A stretch of DNA of 64,000 nt, taken from positions 62,001 through 126,000 of the forward strand of contig JAHQIW010005536.1 in the NCBI GenBank assembly GCA_019055375.1. The letters run 5' to 3'. Source of the DNA: Parelaphostrongylus tenuis. Taxonomy: Eukaryota; Nematoda; Chromadorea; Rhabditida; Metastrongylidae. Below are positions 14,801-27,800 of this stretch, one piece after another. Positions within the stretch are counted from its first letter, which is position 1. Every line of letters begins with the position of its first letter. A program made the translations under genes and the position numbers. Below the pieces are notes generated by a model that searched no databases, was not told the origin of the DNA, and worked only from the letters and a program-made list of their open reading frames with translations.

Positions 14801-15861
14801 TTTGGGGAGTAAGCTATGGAGAGGAGCAAAAGTTCTTTTTAAGATCCTTTTATCGGCAATATTCGCTTTCAATATATGTGAAATTGCACGATGTTGTCTG
14901 TTGAACGTTTTGAATGGAATGTTATTCCAACTTGTTTGGATAGTTGAATGGCTCGTTTTACGGTCAACAGGGAATTATGTAGACCCGAGCATAATCTTTA
15001 AATAGAAATTGACCGCTGATCTACTATCATTTCTTCCTAGAGCATCAAAATCAATGCTAGGCGTCTTTTCTAGATGTTCACCATTTTCCAATATGACAGT
15101 ATCTGACGGTGACTTACGTGTAGTTAGACCATAATGAATTCTTCTGTTTAAAAAAGTTACAGGAGAATGACCCATCGCTGTAAATCGCAATTCGACACTT
15201 AGCAAAACTATTCTCGGCCATAATAAAACGGAAACCTCTGGGAAGACGTCCTAGAGAATACTCTCATTAGCTCGCAATAAAATTCTACCTTGCATGATTT
15301 TAAACCACAATACGTTTAGAGAAACTCCAAAGCAGCTCTATATGATAGTGATTCCAGAGATGTGAGGAAATCTTGCCTCGCTGTCTTCTGATCCACCTAT
15401 TACATATAGTTTCCAGCATTGATGGAATTGCATAATACGCTTTATGTTCACTCAAGTATTGAAATAATTTAACTTAGTAAAGATACTGGCACTTGTCGAA
15501 TTTATTGCACTGCAAGTTTAAACTCTGCAAACCACGAATATTCCTCTGAAAACACGATCTATTTTTGGGGTAATTCGTACATGCGGCAGTCCGTGCTCAA
15601 ACTGGAGCGAAAAAAGTAATCCGCTTCAACGCTAATCCCAGTGCATTGACAAGCAGGTTAAATCAGTCAGTAAGAAGATGATATCCGATGACAAAAGCTT
15701 ACAGTTGTATGGAAGCGTAGAAGAGTTGACGCAGACGTCCATGTTCAGATTGTCGTTGTCAACTGCAGTTTTTACCGAGGTCTTATTTCAGCGTCAGTTG
15801 CGTCACCTCGTCGTGCTTCCTCCGCCCGACATCCTCGCCATTGTACGGAATCCTCGACCAG
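5809..15861 (+). CDS. grdn-1: grdn-1 Hook domain, first four exons
   Basis: Exons are 5809-5879, 6509-6637, 9838-9955 and 15792-15861. Phases join exactly: AA|T, then AT|A, then a clean codon boundary, then CCA G| into the next block. The first exon reads [15 protein letters not shown], matching the Girdin segment that ends in SPLVTWVK. The second ends in [16 protein letters not shown], like the VDGVFLNQVMLQI helix. The third carries [11 protein letters not shown], like the QIKFYYQ helix. The fourth reads [18 protein letters not shown], like ETLQQLIMMSLPNVLIIG. The acceptor at 5,801-5,808 (tctttcag) would also suit a trans-spliced leader; then the first ATG (5,816, out of frame) makes a 4-codon uORF and the in-frame start is 5,830. 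An ATG at 15,678, in frame with the fourth exon, is an alternative start lacking the first half of the domain. Confidence 0.85.
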
Positions 15862-18800
15862 GTTCGTTATTGTTGGCGTTTTTTTTTTGTCGAACTGTTA
15901 CTTTGTATATGTAATCCGTGTATGCTAGGCACAAATCCTCGTCATGTTTGCAAGTGGATTTTATTGCATGATGTTTGACGACGTTTGACGACTTTTGTCA
16001 TAGCCATCACATTAAAAGAGCGGTTTTTCATGGCGATATTTCTTCATTGCGCCAGTCCCCTTCCACTTTTATGCTGTTTGACATTGTTTGCTAATGATTC
16101 ATTTATACCGCTTTTCCCTTCGATGTTTTCGATGCGTGCTACGATGGCATCTCGAGATCTTCATGGTTTTTTTAAACAACTCACCTTAGTTGCCAAGTCA
16201 TTTTTGTCCTTTATTCCGAAAAAACTTGAACTGTTCTGTGCTGTTGCTAAACTATGTAGCTCAATGGACTCGTATTAGAAAACAATTTGGCTGGCCATTG
16301 AAGCAAGTCTTATAATCCATATTTGGATTGTCGTAATTTCTTGGCATAGTTTTGGAAAAAAGACTACCAACGTTAGTAGTTCAGATGCATTACTCCCTCA
16401 TAATCATTGTTATGTGCAAAGTTGGAGTTCGAAATAATCTCTTCGACTATTTTAACCCTTTGAGTGCGACAGAGGCACGCCGTCAGTCCCGCATCGCCGC
16501 GTGCGACGAGCAGTCCGTAATGCTGATTGGTAATGAAAATCGTTCGCAGCAGGGTAGGTTGTCGGCCTGTCTCAGTTGTTTCCAAAGGGTTAAAAAAGTA
16601 ATAGTGATTTTCGCTGTTATCAATGTTAACTAGGTTGTTATACACTCAATCCAAGAAGACAAAAGAGAAGGAGCACTATCTGCCACCTTTTGAATTTCAG
16701 TGGCCTTTTGTTGCATTTTCGGTTCGTTTATCTGAAAATATGGAAATTTCAAAGATTTCCGTTGAACTGATTTTGGATGTCTTACCCTGACTTGCCGAAT
16801 ATAACAGAAATTTACTGTCGCATTCTGTCATTGTGTCGCGCAGTACAAAAGTGGAAAAACCATCTCCGTGTTTTTATTACCGGACGATATTTTTCACATA
16901 TGTCTTATGTCAGGGAAGAAATATTCTGACTTGCATAGATCCGACTCCTTCTTTTTGCTAAAATTGTTTTGTTCTAGTCTTAGCATCGCTTCACGCCTAG
17001 CTACAAGGACCTTTGTCACATATCGAGTACCCCTTCGGTCACTCACCTTGCGCTCTGTTTGTTTAGTCTCAATTAAGTGTTCGACTGCTTGAATAAGCAC
17101 TATATCGTGTTGAGTGACGAACCTTGAAGTTGAGCCATATCTTCTTCCTCGAGCTGAGCGACCAAACCGAAAAACATAGGTTCTTGGGGACTTTAAAGCG
17201 TTATTAATCACCACCATGTGAACGTGAGGTATATTAAGTCCTCAGGAGGCCACATGAGCGCATATTGATATACCGAGTATCTATGATCAGAATGAGCATT
17301 GTGTCACATTGCGAAGATGCTGTGGAATTCGAGAATGAAGCTTACCGACCTAAAAGCCGAGTACATCAACGTTTAGACCAATACCTGGTAATCTCGGCAT
17401 GTCTATGCAAATACAATAACTGAACTGCTTTATTCCAATTGACTTTCAAGAACCTCGTTGTTAGAAGTTCGCTATATTCAAAGAGGTTGATTCAGCCGTT
17501 AAATGTCTTAACTCTGTTTGCAAAGATTCTTCACAACGTAAACAAAGTGGACGCCTTTGGAAAATCATCTATACTGCATATTTGCACTTGTTCGAACACC
17601 ACTCGCGAGTTAGTTTCACAAATAGTCGACCGAATCGTTGCTCTAGGGAAACCGTTAGCTTTCAAAGTCTCCCTGTTACTGAAGGAAGAAGCATGATAGA
17701 TCAAGCAAGCGAGCTAAAGGCTCATCCTCATATAGTGGTTACTAATCCAGGTGGACTTGCTGATCACATTGAAAGCAATCCAGATGGACCAGGCCAACTA
17801 TTCAAGAAAATCCAGTTTTTTGTCCTTGACGAGGCGCATCAGATGCGATGACCACAGTGAACAGATCGAGCCTAATCTACTTTCTATATTGAAGAGACTC
17901 AAGCGCATTCTTTCTTTGTGACTATGATAAGTGCGATGACGAAGTTATACTCTGTTTTAGTAAAAAAGCCGTATTTCCTTGAAGATAAACAAGAGTGTGC
18001 TACCGTAGAGTGCCTTGAACAGAAATATGTATTAGTCAGTTACTGTGGAAAGCGCCTGCCTTGTTTATGTCATCAAGAATTTTTACAAACAGAATGAAAA
18101 CAGTTCAATTATTTTAATCGCACAGACAGGTCGAGAGTGTCAGACGCTGATCTGAATGTCGAAGCACTCGGCTTCAAGGTCGGCTCGTTTCATTCGCATA
18201 TTCCATAGCTTCTCGCAATGCGACACTATGCTCATTCCGATCAAAGATGCTCCGTATATTAATATACACTAATGTTGCCTCGCAAGGACTTCATATACCC
18301 CGCGTTGACCTGGTGGTGAATCGTCTTGTTTCAGAGTCTCCAAAGACCACGTTGATCGAGTTGCTCACTCAGTTCGGGCAGGAAGATCTGGTTCAGCTTT
18401 AACATCCATCACTCAACGCGATATGGTGTTTCACTTGCTTGGGATAAAAATAGAAAAATTCAAGATGAGTGACCGAAAGGTTACTCGATGTGGTAAAGGC
18501 TTCTGTGGGTAAAGGTGAAGCAGGGTTGAGACTTAAACAAAGCAACTTTGGAAAAAAGAAAGAGTCAAATATACGCAAAGTTGTTGAGTGGTATCATGAA
18601 GATGAGGATGAAAAACGTATGGAGAACATGGAACAACCTTAACGTGAACGAAATATACGAGGCATTCTCACAAGTGATGCTGAATCTTCCCAATCCGTCT
18701 TTGCAAAGAGCGGATCGATCCACTTTTCGGCTTTATGTCTCGCTCATCTTTTACACTCCCGAGCATTATCATAAAATAAAATTCGAATTCTTTACGACCA

Positions 18801-21800
18801 TTAGACAGGATGTAGCTCGTCGCTCTCTATGTAGACGATGACCACTTTATGATTTGACTTCCTGCAGTCATGAAATGAAATCATTTCAGTTGAAAGTCAT
18901 TTGTTCGACTAATTGATGGTCGAGTTTAACATTGTAATGTCTCAGTATTCCTCATATACCTGCCCACTACTAATGAGTTAGAATTTTATATTCTTGCAAT
19001 AATAAAATAAAACATTTTTTGACTAAAATATAGAGTTTTTCGAGAACTCTCGTTGATGATGAAACTTCGAGTTCATTTTAAAGATGAACGTTGTTATTCC
19101 ATAATTGTGAATTCTGTTTGCAGAATTTAACACTCATTTATTCAAAATCCATGTCAATGTTACAAAAAGGAGCTATGATATGTTAAGTACTACAAGTGTA
19201 TGGTTTCGTTCTTCAATTTTCGCGATCTTAACTTTTCTACGATTGTTAGTTTCATTCGTTTCTGCAATATTTGAACGATCCATGTGGGGCCGTGTTGGAA
19301 TGTCTATGGCAAAAAACGTCACTTCCTGCGCGAAAGTTCTTTCCCTAATCATACCAGTTTTCTAAAAATGCGCTATTCTAGAAATACAAAACATCTGCAT
19401 GCTCTGTTGAACTAACGTGCAATCTTTGCTTCGCTTAGCAGTTTTCTTATCCTCTAAATCTTGGCATTCTTAGCTGCTTCTGAAGTGTCGAAATTTGCAT
19501 TAGAAAAAAATCATCTTTATGGTCTTCACGTGAAAGTTTTGATTTTCTGCACTGGGTACCGCAAACTTTGCTTTCTAACCTTTCTAAAAATCTGCTGAAG
19601 TGTTCGTAGACTGTTGAAAATTCGTGTCACATTTTCTCTCCTATCAACTTGTCAGCCAACAAAACGACCTATAACGGCGATCTTTATTCACCATGTTGTT
19701 CATTGACATCGTCGTACGCGAATATGAATGCGGCTTGAACGGCATCGATGACCGTCTTCACTGTTTTCCTCATCAGTGACATTTCTGTGCTCATTCGATG
19801 TTTCAGACTCATCTTTGTAGTAGTTACTTCTTTTATTGACAATTTTATCCCAAATCCCAACAGATTTTTTTTCTATGAAAAAGAAAAAAACTGGATTTTA
19901 AGTTAATGGTGATAAGTTTCGAAACATAGAGAAACTTAGATAGATTGAGATGCGTGGAACTGCAGAAAAAAGAAGATAGCGGCTAGATGACCCGAATGTC
20001 CCAGTTTATTCACTCACAGCGTACATCCTTATTACTTTTGAGGCATATTATTTAAGTAGGAACTGCGATGTGGCTTAACTGAAAATAGCGAACTTTTAAT
20101 TTAACGTTCAGGGTCTTCCCTAGAGAACGATGAGAATAAAATCAATAGCACAGTACTGTAGGCAACCTTTGACTGCTGCGCTGCACCTGATCCATGCGAA
20201 GAACAAAAAGATTGTGTTGCGAAAAGATTCATCTATATTCCAGCATCTATAGATATACTTTATAGCACTCAATTTGATCCGTCATTACTGTTTTTTACAC
20301 TGTGTAGATCCCAATACTTCTAGCATTCAGTTCGTTTTTCGTCTTCTTGCTGAACGGTGTAGAATACTGGTTGAGCGGGTCTCCCTGCAACCTCGAGGAT
20401 AGTCTTGCTGTGGCGTTCCAGGGCGTTATTGTTGACCGCCGGAGAGAGGTGGGGGTGGAGCTCGGCACCACGCGCGCCGTGACGAGCATCACAACCACTC
20501 TGTCACGGCATCCCCTATAGAAATGCGCGAAATATTTTTCTGTAAGACTTGGCACACTTTGACACTTCGTTGATCTTTCTTCACACCGATTTTTCACTGT
20601 GCGGATTCCAGTACTTCTAGAATTCGATTCGTTCTTCTTTCGTTCTTTTTCTTAAAAGACGTAGAATAGTGGTAGAAGAGTCTCTTTGCAATCTTGAGGA
20701 CAGCCTGGCTGGGCGCTTCCCTAAGGTATTCTTGTTGGCCGCCGGAGAGGATTGGGAGTGGAGCTCGACTCCATGCGCACCGCCAGCGAACATCACAACC
20801 ACTCGACCTAAAAATTTATTGCTGGAAATTTGTAGGACTTTATATAATAAAGAGTTCTTATAATGACACATTATGCTACCACCTTTGATTTTATAGCTTT
20901 GAAGTGTACGTCTCTTTATGAGCGGTGCGACGATGTTCACAGTACTCTGTTTCATTTCAATAACTTAACAATTGTATGAATTGCAATGAGTTTTTATTGA
21001 GCACACTAAAACAGCACAGTAGCAATGGAATGGCTGACGTTCCAGCGGTTTCGACTTCCTCAGAATCTGGAAGAGTCAAGGTGGCACACAATCCAATTTC
21101 CAAAATGCTTCTTTAAAACCGTTTAAACTTCACTGAGTTTACTTCTGTATTGAGAACTTTAGTAACGTCTAGAAGTTTTTTCATTCAGCTGATGTTTCAG
21201 TTTCAAAAAGTTCTTTTTCTATTATTTCCTTTAACAATTGGATTGGATATATAGGAAAGACTCTGTTTTCGAATGACGTCCTGCCCACAGCGTCCAAAGA
21301 GTACCTTCCGTATTGCGTGTTTCTCTCCACCGTGTCACCTTATCTCTTCTTCAAACCATCCAGCTCATTTGTCGAACGCGAAAACAAAACAGCTAATCGC
21401 ACACTATTTTTTCCGTCGTTCCAAATACGATCTTTCATTCGCCGGTAATTAAAGAATCTGCCTTCATGCACAGCCACACCCAAAATGTTTTGAAGGAACA
21501 GTCACTCAGTACCAGTCAAAAACTTGGTTACATGACCCTACGACCTGTATCAAATGCAATCTCGGCACTCGAGTTACCAGACAAGTTTGATCCATTTCAG
21601 ACTTAACACCATTTTCTGGTGAGTTCTATTCGTATTAGGGAAGACAAAAGGGTCTTTTTTTGAGCAAGAACCTTTAGTTTTATCCCTGAAAATGAGACGC
21701 CCTTTATTTTAGTCCTGAAAATAAGACACCTTCTTCTCCTGCGCAAGTTTGCTTTTGGATGAGCTTTGAGATGGAAATCGCTAACCAATCTATTTGGATG

Positions 21801-24800
21801 ATTCTGTTAGTGGATTGAATCCACATTGTGCATCGCATTGCGATACCGCATCAATATTTCAGAGGAACACAATTGATGAATTGATGTTACTTATATTTTC
21901 TTGCACTCAAATTATTCAAAATCTCGTTTTAAAGAAAATGAATCAATGTGATAAAGGTTTCACTGAGCAGGCTACAAACATAAGCTTGATAGCTTTCTAA
22001 AAAATTCTTCCGTTTGACATCTTTACTTTTCCTGACACTATCTTTTCTTTCTTTCATGCAAAACTTCTATCCCTGTCAAGAACAAATGTTTCAACTCCCA
22101 TTTACCTTTGCGTCTTGAAATGTTGCCTTTCCTTCTTGAGGTAGAAACATGCGAAGCTTCAGTTCGAACATATCTCCGCCCACCTCTGACATACTTGGTC
22201 CTTTTTTCCTACATAGGTGGAGATGGTGATAGTGTTATCAACTAAAAATTTGGTGTTATCAGTGTGGTATTATAGGTGATATGACTGCAAAGAGCATAAC
22301 GGTACTTTGTTTTACCCAATCGTACTGGCTATCGTCCCCAGATGGGGTCTTTTGGTGCATATCGTTGTTGATCTTGTTGTTGTTGCGACAGCGCGATGTC
22401 CCGCGCAGTAACACCGCTGGCTGACCAACCGCTTCCTGCACCATTCCCATCCCCATCACCATCACGGCAAACCTCGTTTGCATATTCGCCACCCACTCTG
22501 CATCTAGTATCGTAATACTCGGAACCTTCCAAGGCTTGCTAGGACCGGCAATTTTCTGTAATCTTTTTCCCAAGCAAGTCTCAGAGGAGTCTAATGTGGT
22601 TGGGGATATACTGAATTCGAATTTGTTTTCTGTGTCAACTTTTGGCACCTAACTATTCTCGCAAGCAATACCTTTGACTAATAAGCGCTGTATTAATAGA
22701 AGTCGCTGTTAGTAGTATCGCCTATTAGTTATCGAGAGATTCAAAGAAACACTAAAGTACTCTCCACTTGTTTCTATTATGATTTCTTTGAAACCTTCTA
22801 ACCTTATTTAATCTGGCAAGTGGCTCGACACCGGTAAATCGGCTAATGCACCCGTTGTAGATTGAGCGTTTTGACTGAATGTAGCCCTGAACTGCCTGGT
22901 ATGTCGTCTTCATCCGGCCTTTTCCTTATGCAAGATCCCATTTCTTGGACGTCTGCATATGCAAGAATTCGTAGGGTGGCATATCTCCGGATCAGCATAG
23001 AGCGTTTCACGTAACTTCACCATTAATCCTCTCAAAATCCCTTACAGAACACAATCCGGGAGCAATCGTTATGAAGGATCAATAGGTGATCTTACTTGTG
23101 TTAGTACTGCATCAGTGAAGTGCTGGAGTCCAATTCTGAACCGACGCAAAGCTATGATGTTGTACAACTCCAGAGGTGGTCATGACCTTTTCGCAATGAA
23201 TCAAAAAGTGAACGATTGTATTGATAGCTGTTAGAAATTATATCTTGCCTCTCTTTCACCTTAAATCCTTGTTCCTGAAATAGTTGTACAATTGAATTCT
23301 TCAATATTGAGTCAACACGATGTTCGGACTGTCGATGTTGTTCTCCCATACGCGGGATTGTTGTTTGGTGTGGGCCTATCAGTGCCGTAAGGTCATCGCT
23401 GAGACACCGAGACATTCCAACGATACTTTTATCGGCTCTTTACCAATACATTCTTTCCACAATAGACGAGCCAAACCGCTATCGCACGAAACTGAAGTTT
23501 ATTCTTTGAGCGGAAATCCAAATTTTATGAATCGTTCTGAAGTGATCACTGTTAGTTCGAATATTAGCCACTCTGAATTGATTCGAGTGAATACCCTCTT
23601 TTCTAACGCAAACTTTCTACTCTGTTATTACCTTGTAGAATTGGTAGTTAGGAGGACTTCGTAGTTTACAATACTAAGCATAGGCATAACACTGAGGCGA
23701 TCAAGAAAACGATTATTAGCAGGGGTTTTGGAGTCTACCATTAAACAATAAAAGGCAAGGAACAAATTGTTCGGTGTTGGTCAATGCGTTAGAAAAATGC
23801 ACTACGCATTCTTCTCCATTCATTGCTTCGGTAAAACAATTTGATGCACATTTGACATGTAGAATGCCTAGCTTTCATTAAGATACTCTTCCAGTTTTTC
23901 TAACTAGTGCTGCTATCCTTTATGGAATCTGGTTTCAATTTTCCGATGCCGAAGAGTTTTGGTTTGCGCATAGTGGGCATTGAAACAATACCCCAAATGT
24001 AATTGTGGATACCCTAACCATTGCTCCAAAAGCGCTTCCGCCTAGTATTACACGGTTATACAGATCCGATATGGTGTGGTTGCGCTTCCTTCTAGTATAC
24101 CTCAATTCAGTACGAGGTTTTCCGCTTATACTTCGATTACTTAGTGTCTCAAAATAAGAAGTTTTCGCAATGATTAGTGAATTCACGAAATCCATTTTGC
24201 GGAATCAGTATGATCCAATTTTTTTTTGAGGAGTTTTTCAATGAAAACTCGAATTATATGGAGCTGTTCGGAGAGCGTCAACTATCTCACTAATGTAATG
24301 CTTATAATAAGGATGATTTGGATGTAGACAGTAAGATTGTTGGAGGGCGGTCTGTGTAGCGTGAGTGCATTATGAGAGGAGGAGAAAAAATGCAGAAGAG
24401 AGGCAATTATTGAAATAATACTTATTGACTTCACTATACGTCTTCCATTTGCTGATACGGCCACTACTGTTCCGTTGTTCCGTGCTCTTCTACGTCTCCC
24501 ACATTTTTGACTACGAGTGCTTTGGGAGCGGATCTACATGCTATGATTTCATTTAAGGATACGTTCGTTACTGTTCTCTTGTGGCTGGTTATCTACCGCA
24601 TACAGCGGCATATAGCCCCAGCCGAGCAAATGAAGCAAGAGTGTGAAACATAATGTTACTTCTGCTGCTACAATGTAATGAAAAGTCTTTTTTGAACTGA
24701 ACATATTTCTGAAGTTCAGAGAGATTTAAGCTTTCGAACGATCACCAAATATCTGAGTGAAAAACTTTTATTCGGCGAAAAAGGCCTTCGAACAATCGTG

Positions 24801-27800
24801 TACCATTGTTGATACACGTGTTCCCTTAGGGGTTAAAGCTGGCCAAGTGGGGTTCAGTGTTTTGTATGCAAACTTTTTTTTACTGTCTAATTCGTTTTGA
24901 AAACAACGTTCGATGTGAGGTGTAGTGTGAAAGCCTCCTCTGGAAATGGTAGTTGGGTTTCCGACTCCTTCCACCTCCTTTAAGTCTCATGTTTTTTTGC
25001 ATCGGACATTCTTGCGTGTTGCACTACATGCCTTTGACTATTGTTTGCGAGATTTTTCTTCTTATCAAGTCTTCCATTCTGCAGCATGGTAAAAAAAATT
25101 GAGATGAATGAAGTTGAGTTCTGTTCAAATGTGCTGTTAAACAAACTGGTAATTATTACTGTCTTGTTAGAGATCTTGTGCGTAGCTTGAAAACATGTCT
25201 CAAAGGAGTAGTAGAAAGAAATGCTGTTTCAAATTCGACACTTTCGGGATGTTGTTGAGTTTTGAACAGTGGCTCACATCGCTTTTTGGTAACGCGGAAC
25301 AAGCCGCGGTCATGATTCACTCTACGATAGATACTATCGCTCACAAGCACATAGTTCAAATTGTTCGTTCCATTTCCAACTTCTTAGCGAAACAGTGGGA
25401 CCATTTTTGTTAAGAAACCGACCATTTATTGTACTTATCGATGCATAAGATTATGCTTCACACCTTTTGACGTCGTACGTTTTGCTAGAACCAGTCAATT
25501 TTCAATTTGAAATTTCTCATGTTTTTCCTTTCGAGACCTGAATTCTCATCTAAACCAGAGCCAGGCATATCCGCTACTGTTTCCAATTCTGTCGACATTC
25601 CAAGCCGATAAGTGCTTGTTGGTCGTATATATCTCAATTTGGCTAATGGACTGCATAGTTCGATGATTTTTCCCATCTGGGTGAGTCGCTTGTCGTGTCC
25701 GGCCCATCGCGACATCAAAACGTCCTTGTCTTTATCGTCATCTCAGCAAATCGTTATTACGTCATCTACTCGGTTTATGAGCACATCGCCCTACTGTATC
25801 TAGTAAATACAAATATTTAAGACTTGTATGACTTTATTTTCTGCAGTTTTCTTTTCTTGTTGCTACTATCTTGTAAATAAGTTTTTCAAATTCATTCCTA
25901 TTAATTTTTTCCCATGTTGCCTAGTCTAACTCGATCTCATTAAAGATAAGCCCTACACAGATGTGTGTAAATTCATTAAACCCGCCACATCCGCCCTCAC
26001 TCAAGTCGTTGATCGCCTGATTTATAAAGGAAGAAAAGTGATGCCTCTGCTTTCAATAGATAATTCTCATTGTATAAAAGTATGTGATACTGGGCACATG
26101 AATAACGCTCATCCGCGAAGAACCTTGCGGACCAAAGCACACTATTCGTCAAGTCGATTTTATGGCTGCTTTTTTTTTGGATCTGAGAAATCATTCCTAG
26201 CGTGTTCCCGTGACGTTACAACACCTGATATCCATTGTAGGCCGTGAGGATGAACGTCACCTTTTTTGAACAACGACTGGTTCTGGCGTTGCATTGTTGT
26301 TTGCTAGGCTTCCCGATAGACATGTTTATCTGCCTGAGTGGCGTTACCACTGTGTATCGCAGTTTGACAGCTAGGAACACCCCTAGTCGAGAACAATAGC
26401 GGCGAGCGTAGTTGTTTTTGAAACCTGGCTCTCTGATTAGTAATTTTAAATATCACAAAAAATGACAATGGGGTCTCAGATCCTGAAAGTAGGTTGTTGG
26501 GAAGCCACAAAAAATCTCAATACTGCAGAAGCTGTCGGCCTGTTTGCCGACAAAGAATGTGACCTTCACCTGCGCCAAAGCTTAAGTTGATGTACTGTCT
26601 TTTGGCCCAAGGGAATAAGACCCCATCTCATGTATAATTTATTTGAACTCATCATCTTTATTGCCTTTTTGGTAGTGGTATGAGTTATGAAGATCATTTA
26701 AAAATGGAGTGAGAGTGGGTGAGTGAAAAATTAGATAAATACTTACATGGGAGTTGCACCCGCGTTCCACCCATTCCAGGAGCGCGTGCTACCACTGCAT
26801 TACCGAGACCACCGTTTTGCTCGATTTTTTGCATATCACTTTATATCAAAGAAATGTCTTTGCTTCTTGCTAGTGAGTGCGAAGATTGGTGCGCCTGTGG
26901 CCAACTAGTAATGCCGACATGCTATCGCAATGTGTTTGTCGTTCCACACTCTCCTCATCATGTGTTCGAGTTTCTATCGCAAATCTCCTCACAACGTGCA
27001 GCACTTTGTTTGTTGTAATCTTCTTCGTCACACCTGCTCTAAGAGTCACATGAAATCAACCTAGTCTCTATGACGTTCCGACTGCTTCTAGCTGAATTTG
27101 GTTTTCCTATAAAACTGGTAATAGGCGATGAGCTTTTTGTACATACCAGTGACACTAAAGGTAAGTTCCTACTTTTCATTTAAAGGCTTATTTCTCATCT
27201 CCAGCTCTGAAAAATCACTGACTGCAACTAGAATTTTGTGGTCGTCTATTTGAAGAGTTTCTGTATCGGCCAAATCCTGTTCTGTGGTTTCTTTCTCATC
27301 TTTCTCATCGCCGTTCTCGCGAATCGCAATGGGCTTCGACGACTCCTTGGTCGTTTGATGATAGTGACGCTTGACTGGTTAAGTGATGTCTCCTTGTTAA
27401 TTGATCAATTAGGAAATTGTCGACTGTTCACAATCCAATTAGATCGCAAAACATGTCGGCTTTGAACGGCGTTTTTGATCGTCTTCTATATTTGTCGCCA
27501 GTTCTCATTGCCGAATTCATAGCCTTCCTATTCTCTTCTGCTCAAAGCACTCTTCTTAATGACGTATGTGAGAACTCAATGAGTCAATCCCTATCTTTCG
27601 TTTATGAGATTTCTCTTGAATAAAATTGATCTCGGATAACACTCTCACTTGAGCGATTTCCTCATTCAACAATGCCCCCTATAATAATGCAGGGCTTCTT
27701 GTAGTGAAAAATAGAAATTTAAAAAAAAAGAGGAATTTTTCAACATTGTTTTCAAATGAGATGGTTCTTTTGGCGGAAAAATACTTACATTTGTCTCACA

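Larger units (their letters stand above)
12170..15791. other. grdn-1 intron, mostly unannotated
   Basis: Besides the hairpin at 13,174, the mariner piece at 14,119 and the possible integrase piece at 14,975 I see no gene. The ATG at 15,678 opens a frame that runs into the exon at 15,792. Confidence 0.5.

Noticed and set aside
22259..22648. 129-codon minus-strand ORF overlapping the Gly/Asp-rich frame
   Set aside because: Composition is less protein-like than the overlapping frame; kept only as uncertainty there.
27064..27160. Frame [19 protein letters not shown] before a gtaagt donor, similar to the Hook PNVLIIG segment
   Set aside because: The exon at 15,792-15,861 supplies this segment with a better match and correct phase on both sides.
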